A DNA stretch of 34,891 nt from Sphaerisporangium perillae (GTDB lineage: Bacteria; Actinomycetota; Actinomycetes; Streptosporangiales; Streptosporangiaceae). The position numbers and the translations under genes were made by a program. Location: contig NZ_JALLPO010000063.1 of assembly GCF_023276435.1 (NCBI RefSeq), positions 6,313 to 41,203 on the forward strand. The letters run 5' to 3'. Shown one piece after another: positions 16,281 through 23,560 of the stretch. The notes beneath the pieces are model-generated. The model was not told the DNA's origin, did no database searches, and was given only the letters and a program-made list of their open reading frames with translations. Positions within the stretch are counted from its first letter, which is position 1. Each line of letters opens with the position of its first letter.

Positions 16281-17680
16281 TGGCCGTGGCGACGAAGTAC
16301 AAGATCCCGCTCATCAGGGCCGGGGTCGCGAGGGCGTCCGCCGAGACGGTGCTGCTGCGCGGCGTCGACGGCACGCCTCTGGCCGACGTCGACATGGCGC
16401 CCCCGCTGGCCGCCACGCTGACCGTCGCGGAACTGCGGCGCCGCCCGCTGGGCGAGGCGCCCTCGCCCGAGACCTTCCAGCTCATGGGAGAGCTGTTCGG
16501 GAAGGCCACCCTCAACGGCCTCACGCCCGCCGAATACTGCGAGCTGCAGACCCGCAGCGCCGGCGTGCCGATCTCCGTGGCGCGACGCTCGGTGGAGGAC
16601 ATGGCCGCGACCTGCGCGAACGCCCCCGTGCGGGTGGCGGCGGAGCGTCCGGCCGGCGCCGTGGCCGGCGTCGAGCCCGGCGAGATCAGGGCCGTCTGGA
16701 TGCGGCGCGGCGACACCCTGTCCGTCATCGCGCCCAGCAACAACCCCGGCACGCACACCCAGTGGGTGCACGCCCTCGCGTACGGCTACCAGCTCCTGGT
16801 CAGGCCGGGCACCCGGGACCCGTTCACGCCGTCCCGGCTGATCGCCGCGGCCCTTTCGGCCGGGATGGAGCCCTCGCGGCTCTCGCTGCTGCCCGGCGGG
16901 CACGCCACGGCGGACGCGCTGGTAAAGGCCGCCGACCTGAGCCTGGTCTTCGGCGGCGACACGGCCATCCGGCGGTACGCGGACAACCCAGGGCTGGTCC
17001 CGCGCGGCCCGGGACGATCCAAGGTCCTGCACACCGGCCCGATCACCGACGAGGCGCTCGACGTGATCTGCGACTCGGTGGCCTACGACGGGGGGCTGCG
17101 GTGCACGAACGCCAGCGCGGTCTTCACCGAGGGCGACCCGATGGAGCTCGGCCAGGCCATCGCGCGGCGGCTCGGCACCCTGGTCGCCGCCCCGCCGCAG
17201 ACGAGCGAGGCGCAGCTGCCGGTGATGCCGATCGAGCAGGCGCGGGCGATGCGCGAGCACCTCGCGTCCCGGCTCGCGGGCGCGGTCGAGGTCACCGCCG
17301 CCCTCTACCGGGACGGCGGGGTCGCCGACCTCGGCGACGGGTCCGCCGCGCTGCGTCCCGCCGTACTGGTGTGCGACCGCGCCGACCACCCCGGAAGGGG
17401 CATCGAGCTGCCGTTCCCGTGCGTGTGGGTGCTGCCCTGGAGCCGGCGTGACCCGATCACGCCGCTCCGCGACACGCTGGCGCTGTCGGTCGTGAGCGAT
17501 GACGAGCAGCTCGCGCTGAGCGCCCTGCGCGAGCCGTCGATCCGCAAGGTGGTGTTCGGCGGGCTGCCGACCCACGCGGCCGGCCCCACCAGCCCGCACG
17601 ACGGATACCTGAGCGGCGACCTCATGGAGGTGCGCGCCTACGGAGTCGCCAAGGGTTCCGGTGGCCCGCGCCTCCGGTAG
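16280..17680 (+). CDS. LuxC-like acyl reductase (aldehyde dehydrogenase superfamily)
   Basis: This 466-residue member of the aldehyde dehydrogenase superfamily most resembles LuxC-type acyl-CoA/acyl-protein reductases. Visible parts are the nucleotide-binding VIAPSNNPGTHTQWVHAL, RPGTRDPFTPSRL and a catalytic cysteine, Cys275, in GGLRCTNASAVF. Such enzymes reduce a thioester to an aldehyde with NADPH. Together with the upstream LuxE-like ligase it would make a two-part carboxylic acid reductase. No luciferase (luxAB) genes are present, so the aldehyde is presumably a biosynthetic intermediate. It is the last gene of the plus-strand operon and ends 13 bp from the convergent TrmO-like gene. Confidence 0.82.
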   Translation: MAVATKYKIPLIRAGVARASAETVLLRGVDGTPLADVDMAPPLAATLTVAELRRRPLGEAPSPETFQLMGELFGKATLNGLTPAEYCELQTRSAGVPISVARRSVEDMAATCANAPVRVAAERPAGAVAGVEPGEIRAVWMRRGDTLSVIAPSNNPGTHTQWVHALAYGYQLLVRPGTRDPFTPSRLIAAALSAGMEPSRLSLLPGGHATADALVKAADLSLVFGGDTAIRRYADNPGLVPRGPGRSKVLHTGPITDEALDVICDSVAYDGGLRCTNASAVFTEGDPMELGQAIARRLGTLVAAPPQTSEAQLPVMPIEQARAMREHLASRLAGAVEVTAALYRDGGVADLGDGSAALRPAVLVCDRADHPGRGIELPFPCVWVLPWSRRDPITPLRDTLALSVVSDDEQLALSALREPSIRKVVFGGLPTHAAGPTSPHDGYLSGDLMEVRAYGVAKGSGGPRLR

Positions 17681-17693
17681 CGGCGCCGGGACC

Positions 17694-18167
17694 TCAGCCC
17701 GCGAGGTCGGGCGGGATGTCGGTCGACCTCACCCAGGGCTTGATGTCGAGCACCGGAGTGCCGTTGACCAGGTCGACGCCGTGGAAGTGGATGACGTTGC
17801 CGACGATGTCCACCACGCGCACGAGGCTCATCCCCAGGCGGCTTGGGCGGTTGGGGGAACGGGTGGAGAACACCCCTCGGTGCTCGCCGGTCATCGCCAA
17901 GCCGCGCGGCACGCAAGTGAGCGCCGACGCCTCGTCCTCCCCCTGGGAGTGCAGCCAGGTCAGCAGCCAGATGTGCGGGCAGTTCTCCAGCCCGGACAGC
18001 CCCCCGGCGAACTGGTCGTAGACGACCACACGACCGGTGTCCCGGTAGTTCTCGGTCGCCTGCGGCGGGGCGTCCTGCGGCCGCGCGTAGTCGGTGACCA
18101 CGTAACCGATCGGCCTGACCTGGACCGGCTGGTGGACTTCGGGACCGCTGGTGGTCTGCTCGGGCAC
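17694..18167 (-). CDS. TrmO/TsaA-like methyltransferase domain protein
   Basis: This 157-residue protein matches the TrmO (YaeB/TsaA) beta-barrel fold: PIGYVVTDY near the N-terminus, then LSGLENCPHIWLLTWLHS, GVFSTRSPNRPSRLGMS and VDLVNGTPVLDIKPW. E. coli TrmO methylates the threonylcarbamoyl-adenosine at position 37 of tRNA using SAM. This version has only the N-terminal domain, and several such proteins act on other targets. Its place inside a cluster, convergent with the reductase and divergent from a KASIII gene, leaves open whether it tailors a metabolite or is a bystander. The start is a GTG with GAGG upstream. Confidence 0.82.
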   Translation of the reverse strand: MPEQTTSGPEVHQPVQVRPIGYVVTDYARPQDAPPQATENYRDTGRVVVYDQFAGGLSGLENCPHIWLLTWLHSQGEDEASALTCVPRGLAMTGEHRGVFSTRSPNRPSRLGMSLVRVVDIVGNVIHFHGVDLVNGTPVLDIKPWVRSTDIPPDLAG

Positions 18168-18241
18168 CTCATCGACCTCGATTCACGGAGTGCGCACCTG
18201 TGGAGATGCTTTCCAGCTTTCTTGCCGCCATTGGCTCGCGA

Positions 18242-18268
18242 CCGCGAATCAGCACCGTCGCTTCGCGG
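18242..18268. promoter_or_regulatory. Inverted repeat CCGCGAA-N13-TTCGCGG
   Basis: Perfect 7-bp arms (18242-18248 and 18262-18268) with a 13-base spacer lie in the divergent gap between the TrmO-like gene and the first KASIII-like gene. The overall span resembles StrR-type operators, but the sequence differs from the known StrR box. It is a candidate site for the cluster regulator. Confidence 0.45.
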
Positions 18269-18454
18269 CCACGAATCGAACCGCCGCCCATTTCGACGTT
18301 CCGCCGAGCGGGCTGATATTTCGCGCGCCGTCCTATTTCCGGGCGCCCGCGAATACTACATGCAGCCCGCCGACGGATCTTCGCAGCTGACGATCTCGCC
18401 CAGGACCCGCCCGTGCGCACCGGCCCCCGGGCATCGGACTCGAGGAGAGCGCTC

Positions 18455-19495
18455 ATGAGACTTTCTCCACCGCTATCGCAGCCGCCGGGCATCGCGGCCG
18501 CGGTGGCGTGGCTGCCGCCCCGGCGGCATCCGATCGCCGACGCAATGGCCGAGGGACGGGTGGACGAGCAGATGGCAGCGCGCCTCGGCTACCGCTCGCT
18601 CTGCGAGAGCGACGACCGCGCCGCACCGGAGATGGCCGTGCTGGCCGCCCAGAAGGCCCTGGCCGAGGCGGGCTGGTCAGGAGAGGATCTCGGGCTCGTC
18701 GCGCACTCCTGGCTCTACCACCAGGGGCACGACTTCTGGTCTCCCCCGCACTACGTGGCCAGCGGGATCGGCGCGCACAACGCGCTTCCCGTCGGGGTCC
18801 AGCAGACCTCCAACGGCTGCGTGGCGGCGATCGAGGTCGCCGTGACCCGGCTGGTCGCCGACCCGTCGGTGGACCGCTGCCTGGTCACCACCGCCGACCG
18901 GTTCTGCGCCCCCGGCTTCGACAAGTGGTGCAGCGACTTCGACGTGGCGTACGGCGACGGGGCCACCGCCCTGCTGCTCGACCGCGCCGGCGGGCCCTAC
19001 AGCCTGCTGTCGGTGGCCTCCGTCAGCGCGCCGGAGTTCGAGGTGCTGCACCGGGGTGACGACCCGTTCAGCCTCGCCCCGCACACCCACTCCAGCATGG
19101 TGGACGTGCGCCGGACGAAGAAGGCGTTCCGCTCCACGGGCGGCATCCCGCGCTTCGGCTCCGCGCTGGACGCGGCGGTGCGCAAGGCCGTGCTCCAGGC
19201 GATCACCGAGTCCGGCCTGACGCCCGGCGACCGGCGGGTGCGCTACCTGACGCTGCCCCGCATCGGCTCCGAGCCGCTGGCGAAGTTCTTCCGGCCACCG
19301 CTGGACGATCTCGGCCTGCGTCACACCGAGGTGATCGACCTCGGCCGCGACACCGGGCACCTCGGCGCCGGCGACTCGATAGCCAACCTCGCCGACCTGC
19401 ACGCCGGCAACCTGCTGGCACCCGGCGAGGTCGCCCTCCTGCTGAACACGGGAAACGGATTCACCTGGTCGTGTATTTCGGTCCGGCGCGAATAA
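18455..19495 (+). CDS. KASIII-like condensing enzyme/acyltransferase, copy 1
   Basis: This 346-residue thiolase-fold protein is related to ketoacyl-ACP synthase III of the CerJ/ChlB3/DpsC type. The active cysteine is Cys122 in QQTSNGCVAAIE. The usual catalytic His in a PHxG motif appears to be Arg269 (LPRIG), and the FabH Asn position reads GHLGAGD (His302, Asp307). Such changes are linked to acyl transfer rather than decarboxylative condensation, though function is not proven. The ATG at 18455 has GAGGAG 7-8 bases upstream; an in-frame start at 18413 lacks one. It aligns without gaps to the next gene, showing tandem duplication. Confidence 0.85.
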   Translation: MRLSPPLSQPPGIAAAVAWLPPRRHPIADAMAEGRVDEQMAARLGYRSLCESDDRAAPEMAVLAAQKALAEAGWSGEDLGLVAHSWLYHQGHDFWSPPHYVASGIGAHNALPVGVQQTSNGCVAAIEVAVTRLVADPSVDRCLVTTADRFCAPGFDKWCSDFDVAYGDGATALLLDRAGGPYSLLSVASVSAPEFEVLHRGDDPFSLAPHTHSSMVDVRRTKKAFRSTGGIPRFGSALDAAVRKAVLQAITESGLTPGDRRVRYLTLPRIGSEPLAKFFRPPLDDLGLRHTEVIDLGRDTGHLGAGDSIANLADLHAGNLLAPGEVALLLNTGNGFTWSCISVRRE

Positions 19496-19739
19496 CCCCC
19501 CACAAAGCTCTTTCGGGTACCCCTATCGGCCGGTGACGTGCTTGATTATGCGAGCCGGCCGGACAATGCTGACCTCAGGGTTTTCATGGAGCCCGGGGGT
19601 TTCCGTTCCATCGAACGACATCCGATAACGACGCCGGCCCATTATGCACCGCCGATCTTCGAAAGCCGACGATCGCGTCCGGGACACGCTCGGGCACGGC
19701 GGGCGTCGAACCGGGCACCGGACTTGAGGAGGCCGCCCC

Positions 19740-20780
19740 GTGAGACTCTCCCCTCCGTTAGCCGAGCCGCCGGGCATCGCCGCGGCGGTGGCGTGGCTGC
19801 CGCCCCGCCGGCACGCGGTCTCCGACGCCATGGCCCAGGGGCGGCTCGACGAGCAGATGGCCGCGCGCGTCGGCTATCGGGAGGTCGCCGAGAGCGACGA
19901 CCGGTCCGCGCCGGAGATGGCCGTGCTGGCCGCCCAGAAGGCCCTGGCCGAGGCGGGCTGGGCGGGTGAGAGCCTCGGGCTCGTCGCGCACTCCTGGATC
20001 TACCACCAGGGGCACGACTTCTGGTCCCCTCCGCACTACGTCGCCCAGCGGGTCGGCGCCCATGACGCTCTCCCGGTCGGGATCCAGCAGACGTCCAACG
20101 GCTGCGTGGCGGCGATCGAGGTCGCGGTGTCGCGCATGGCGGCCGACCCGTCGGTGGACCGCTGCCTGGTCACCACCGCCGACCGGTTCTGCGGCCCCGG
20201 CTTCGACAGATGGTCCAGCGACTTCGACGTCGTCTACGGCGACGGGGCCACCGCCCTGCTGCTCGACCGCGCCGGCGGGCCCTACAGCCTGCTGTCGGTG
20301 GCCTCCGTCAGCGCGCCGCGGTTCGAGGTCCTGTACCGGGGCGACGACGCGTTCAGCGAGGCGCCCCGCCGCCACTCCGGCACGGTCAACGTCCGCCGGG
20401 CGAAGATGGCCTTCCGGGCGTCCGGCGACATGCTCCGTTTCGTCGCCACCGTGCGCAAGGCGGTCCACCAGGCGGTGCGGCAGGCGCTCGCCGAGGCCGG
20501 TCTGACGCCCGACGACCCGCGGGTGCGCTACCTGACGCTGCCGCGCATCGGCTCGGGGGCGCAGGCCGAGCTGTACAAGGTGCCACTGCAGGAGGTCGGC
20601 CTGCGGCACGCCGAGGTGATCGACCTGGGCCGCGACACCGGGCACCTCGGCGCCGGCGACTCGATAGCCAACCTCGCCGACCTGCACGCCGGCAACCTGC
20701 TGGCACCCGGCGAGGTCGCCCTTCTGCTGAACGTGGGCAACGGGTTCACCTGGTCGTGCCTAGCCGTGCGGCGTGAGTGA
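19740..20780 (+). CDS. KASIII-like condensing enzyme/acyltransferase, copy 2
   Basis: This paralogue of the preceding gene also has 346 residues and is alignable end to end without gaps. It retains Cys122 (TSNGCVAAIE), Arg269 in LPRIG and the GHLGAGDSIANLADLHAG stretch. Differences cluster in the substrate-lining region around residues 200-285 (for example GDMLRFVATVRK against GGIPRFGSALDA), so the pair may form a heterodimer or accept different acyl groups. The start is a GTG with GAGGAG upstream. Similarity to copy 1 extends into the leader (ATCTTCG ... GACGATC), so the duplicated block included upstream DNA. It precedes the oxidase gene by 107 bp. Confidence 0.85.
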   Translation: MRLSPPLAEPPGIAAAVAWLPPRRHAVSDAMAQGRLDEQMAARVGYREVAESDDRSAPEMAVLAAQKALAEAGWAGESLGLVAHSWIYHQGHDFWSPPHYVAQRVGAHDALPVGIQQTSNGCVAAIEVAVSRMAADPSVDRCLVTTADRFCGPGFDRWSSDFDVVYGDGATALLLDRAGGPYSLLSVASVSAPRFEVLYRGDDAFSEAPRRHSGTVNVRRAKMAFRASGDMLRFVATVRKAVHQAVRQALAEAGLTPDDPRVRYLTLPRIGSGAQAELYKVPLQEVGLRHAEVIDLGRDTGHLGAGDSIANLADLHAGNLLAPGEVALLLNVGNGFTWSCLAVRRE

Positions 20781-20816
20781 CCTGCCGCCGCCGTGCGGCT
20801 TGAGTGACCCGCCGCG
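20763..20816. repeat. 27-bp tandem duplication over the KASIII copy 2 stop codon
   Basis: 20763-20789 and 20790-20816 match at 24 of 27 positions. The first copy includes the last codons and TGA at 20778-20780; the second is non-coding. Confidence 0.85.
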
Positions 20817-20887
20817 GCCCGCACCCGCCACATCATCTAGCCGCCGCAACACGGGGTTCGAGGTTTCCCCGAATGGAGGAGATTCGC

Positions 20888-21874
20888 GTGACAGAGCGCA
20901 CAGATGTACTGGTCGTCGGCGCCGGTGTCATCGGGCTGACCACGGCCGTGTACCTGGCGGAGCAGGGTCTCGCGGTACGGATACGGGCCGACGAGTATCC
21001 GCGTGAGACCACCTCCGCCGTGGCCGCGGCCGTGCTCGGAGGCCCCGCCCTCGCCGACCCGGCGGAAGCCGCGAACTGGCATCCGTACGAGACCACCAAG
21101 AAGTGGCACCAGATCGGCCTGGAGGAGTTCGCCACGCTGGCCACGCGGCCGGGCACAGGCGTGCGGGTCACGCCGGGCCGGTGGGCGAGCAGGCAGGACA
21201 TCGCCGACACCTCCTGGACCCACCTGCTGCCCGGTTACCGGGACTGCACCGCCGAGGAGCGCGCCGGATTCCCGGTGGCCTTCTGGATGTCCCTGCCGAT
21301 CATCGACATGCCGGTCTACTTCGACCACCTCATGGGCCGGCTCACCGCGGCCGGCGGGCAGATCGAGATCGGGCACGTGGCGTCTCTGGACGAGGCCGCC
21401 GCCGAGGCCCCGATCGTCGTCAACTGCACCGGGGCCTACGCCCAGCGTCTCACCGCCGACCCGGAGATCCGCCCGATGCGCGGCCAGCACGTGGTGGTCG
21501 AGAACCCCGGGCTCGAGAGCTACTTCTTCGAGTTCAGCCGGGGCCCCAAGCCCACCAGCTTCATCGCGCACGGCGACCGGCTGATCTGCGGCGGAACGGC
21601 CGACCGGGACAACTGGAGCCGCGAGCCCGACCCGGTCCAGACCGAAGAGATCATCAGCCGTTGCGCCGCCGTCGAGCCGCGCATCGCCGACGCGCGCATC
21701 CTCAGCGTGGAGGTCGGCCTGCGCGCCGCCCGTCCGCAGATCCGCCTCGAGGAGGAGTCCCTCGGCGGCGCCCGCGTCATCCACAACTACGGGCACAGCG
21801 GCGTCGGCGTCGGCATGTCCTGGGGGTGCGCGCGCGAGGTCGAGCAGATCGTCCAACGCACCGTCCACAACTGA
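20888..21874 (+). CDS. D-amino-acid oxidase-family FAD enzyme
   Basis: This 328-residue flavoprotein of the DAAO/glycine-oxidase family has the FAD-binding GAGVIGLTTAVYLAEQG (11-27), VVNCTGAYA, the substrate-binding Arg in GLRAARPQIRLE and the closing NYGHSGVGVGMSWG. The family oxidises an amine to an imine with oxygen, giving hydrogen peroxide. The GTG at 20888 is chosen because GGAGGAG lies 5-6 bases before it; an ATG at 20873 is an alternative. With the amino acid:carrier-protein ligase directly downstream, oxidation of a free or carrier-bound amino acid is plausible but unproven. A CGGGG-N10-CCCCG dyad (20852-20871) precedes it. Confidence 0.88.
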   Translation: MTERTDVLVVGAGVIGLTTAVYLAEQGLAVRIRADEYPRETTSAVAAAVLGGPALADPAEAANWHPYETTKKWHQIGLEEFATLATRPGTGVRVTPGRWASRQDIADTSWTHLLPGYRDCTAEERAGFPVAFWMSLPIIDMPVYFDHLMGRLTAAGGQIEIGHVASLDEAAAEAPIVVNCTGAYAQRLTADPEIRPMRGQHVVVENPGLESYFFEFSRGPKPTSFIAHGDRLICGGTADRDNWSREPDPVQTEEIISRCAAVEPRIADARILSVEVGLRAARPQIRLEEESLGGARVIHNYGHSGVGVGMSWGCAREVEQIVQRTVHN

Positions 21875-21897
21875 TCCATTGGTCATAAGGAGTTGTC

Positions 21898-22008
21898 GTG
21901 TCGCCTTTCGACGCCGCCGGGAACGGCGGATCAGCCACATCCCTCGCCCGCCCTGATCTCCCGCTCCCCATGGCCGTCATCGTCGGCGCCGATCGGCGGC
22001 GCGCATGA
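21898..22008 (+). CDS. Possible 36-codon ORF coupled to the ligase gene
   Basis: A GTG at 21898 has the strongest ribosome site in the area, AAGGAG at 21887-21892 with 5-base spacing. It opens a 36-residue frame (MSPFDAAGNGGSA ... VGADRRRA) that ends in TGA overlapping the ATG of the ligase gene (ATGA, 22005-22008). The ligase ATG itself has no good site, so reading this short frame may drive its translation. No family is recognised. It could be a coupling leader, a small accessory peptide or chance. Confidence 0.45.
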   Translation: MSPFDAAGNGGSATSLARPDLPLPMAVIVGADRRRA

Positions 22009-22868
22009 GCGCGGTCACGGCGCAGCGGCACGGGCTGCAGGCGCTGTCCTCCGGGGAGACCGGGCTTTTGAAGACCCTCGACGCGCTCTTCGAGGGGTGG
22101 GGCACGGGCGTGGGGGCGGCATCGATGATCATGCCTCCTTTGCTGCCGGTGGAGTCGCTGGCGAAGCTGGACTTCTTCGACAACTTCCCCCACCAGGCGC
22201 TCCTGGCCAGCCCTCTCGATCTTGACAAGCGCGACGGCGTGACCGGCACGCGGCCGTCGTCCTTCCCGACCGAGGTGCTGGAGCCGGCGCGGCTGGCCCT
22301 GCCGTCCGCGGCGTGCTTCGCCGTCTACCTGTACCACGAGGGCCAGGAGGTGGCCGACGGCACGACCGTGACGGTGCTCGGCCGCTGCTTCAGGCGGGAG
22401 GAGTACTACGACAGCCTCAGCCGCCTCCTCGGCTTCCACATGCGGGAGATCGTGGCCCTCGGCTCCCGGGAGTTCGTACAGGACCATCTGAGCCGCTTCA
22501 GCGACCGGATCGCCTCCTTCACCGCGGCCTTGGATCTGCCCATCCGCAAAGAGGCCGCCACCGACCCCTTCTACGACCGGGGCGGCCAGCGGGCGCTGCT
22601 GCAGAAGCTCTCGCCGGTCAAGCACGAGTATCTCGTCGACGAGCTGGCGATCGCCTCGCTCAACGTGCACCGCAACTTCTTCGGCGAGCGATGTGACATC
22701 AGGCTCGCCGGCGGCGGGGAGCCGGTGTTCACCGGCTGCGTGGCGTTCGGTCTCGAGCGCTGGCTGTCGGTGCTCCTCGGCCGGTACGGCGACTGGGACA
22801 CCGCCGTGGAGGCCGTCACGAGGGCGGGCGCGGAACTCGAGGGGGCTTCTCATGCATCCCGGTCTTGA
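22005..22868 (+). CDS. Amino acid:[carrier protein] ligase (class II aaRS-like)
   Basis: This 287-residue protein resembles the catalytic core of atypical seryl-tRNA synthetase without a tRNA-binding arm. Motif 2 is GRCFRREEYYDSLSRLLGFHMRE, motif 3 is GCVAFGLERW. The likely zinc ligands known from Bradyrhizobium homologues are present: Cys104, Glu148 and Cys245. Those enzymes activate glycine or alanine with ATP and load it on the phosphopantetheine arm of a small carrier protein instead of tRNA. The carrier gene overlaps this gene by 17 bp, matching the known arrangement. The substrate here is probably a small amino acid, by analogy only. Confidence 0.9.
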   Translation: MSAVTAQRHGLQALSSGETGLLKTLDALFEGWGTGVGAASMIMPPLLPVESLAKLDFFDNFPHQALLASPLDLDKRDGVTGTRPSSFPTEVLEPARLALPSAACFAVYLYHEGQEVADGTTVTVLGRCFRREEYYDSLSRLLGFHMREIVALGSREFVQDHLSRFSDRIASFTAALDLPIRKEAATDPFYDRGGQRALLQKLSPVKHEYLVDELAIASLNVHRNFFGERCDIRLAGGGEPVFTGCVAFGLERWLSVLLGRYGDWDTAVEAVTRAGAELEGASHASRS

Positions 22869-23106
22869 GAGCATCAGGCAGTGGATCCTGGCCCGTAACC
22901 CCGAGTTGCCTGGCCTCGATCCCGATCACGAGCTCATCGACAGCCGCCTGATCGACTCGCTCAGCTTCGTCGAGTTCATCATCCTGGTCGAGGAGCTCAG
23001 CGGGAGGACGCTCGACGTGGCCACGCTCGATCTCGACGACTTCCGCTCGCTCGCGAGCATCGAGCGCGGCTTCTTCACCGGCGCCCAGCCCGCGCCGCTT
23101 CCCTGA
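22852..23106 (+). CDS. Small carrier protein (phosphopantetheine-binding)
   Basis: This 84-residue acyl-carrier-like protein has the modification site DSL with Ser36 in LIDSLSFVEFIILVEELSG and the hydrophobic helix pattern of the family (LESIRQWIL at the start, LDLDDFRSLASIERGF near the end). It should be converted to the holo form by a phosphopantetheinyl transferase encoded elsewhere and carry an amino acid loaded by the overlapping ligase. It starts at an ATG inside the 3' end of the ligase gene. Candidate partners are the oxidase and the KASIII-like pair upstream. Confidence 0.92.
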   Translation: MHPGLESIRQWILARNPELPGLDPDHELIDSRLIDSLSFVEFIILVEELSGRTLDVATLDLDDFRSLASIERGFFTGAQPAPLP

Positions 23107-23141
23107 ACGCGCATCCTGGAGCCGCTCGAACGACGCACATG

Positions 23142-23171
23142 CGAAGGGGGCCGCCGTGGCGGCCCCCTTCG
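23142..23171. terminator. Bidirectional hairpin terminator
   Basis: Perfect 14-bp arms (23142-23155 and 23158-23171, core GGGGGCCGCC/GGCGGCCCCC) with a 2-base spacer lie between the convergent carrier-protein and isomerase-like genes. There is no strong T run, which is common in high-GC actinomycete terminators. Confidence 0.8.
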
Positions 23172-23178
23172 GCACGTC

Positions 23179-23481
23179 CTAGGCCTTGCCGCCGCCCTTC
23201 TCCGTAGGGTCGAAGCTGCCCGGGTCGATGAGCGGGTAGACGTCGAACTCCAGGTGCGAGGCGACCGGGCTGGCGTAGAGCACGGACATCAGCTCCTCGT
23301 GCGAGCCGACGTCGTAGATGTTCAGGCCCGCAGAGGCGCCCACCAGGATCCACCTGTTCCTGAGGATCCCCTTGTCCACCAGGTCCTTCGTGTACTTGAA
23401 CCCCTCGGCCAGCCGCACGTTGAACTCGTCCGCGCTGATCCCGATGGGTGCTTTCTTGGCGATGACAGCAAATAGAGCCAT
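23179..23481 (-). CDS. Muconolactone isomerase-fold small protein
   Basis: This 100-residue protein resembles the muconolactone delta-isomerase (CatC-like) ferredoxin fold, with KAPIGISADEFNVRLAEGFKYTKDLVDKGILRNRW and the terminal ASPVASHLEFDVYPLID pattern typical of dimeric alpha/beta barrels. True CatC isomerises a catechol-pathway lactone, but no catechol genes are nearby, so a tailoring isomerase or cyclase role is more likely. AAGGAG-type bases precede the ATG at 23481. It is the last gene of the minus-strand operon with the SDR and MFS genes. Confidence 0.75.
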   Translation of the reverse strand: MALFAVIAKKAPIGISADEFNVRLAEGFKYTKDLVDKGILRNRWILVGASAGLNIYDVGSHEELMSVLYASPVASHLEFDVYPLIDPGSFDPTEKGGGKA

Positions 23482-23560
23482 CTGTTTCTCCTTAGGGTGG
23501 CTTGTCGCTTGGCGTGGTCCGTGAGCGGCAGGGCCCGGCCGTCTTGGTGGTCGCGCCGGG

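Noticed and set aside
19605..19616. GTTC-N4-GAAC as a StrR box
   Set aside because: Known StrR boxes have longer half-sites and an 11-base spacer; this is a short palindrome of a different form.
21893..22225. 110-residue plus-strand frame over the ligase start
   Set aside because: It has no domain, overlaps the well-supported ligase gene, and uses a weaker start than the GTG at 21898.
10062..23481. Beta-ketoadipate catabolic pathway (carboxymuconolactone decarboxylase, PcaB-like lyase, muconolactone isomerase fold)
   Set aside because: The three similarities are to broad folds, the genes lie far apart, and no ring-cleavage dioxygenase or CoA transferase is present.
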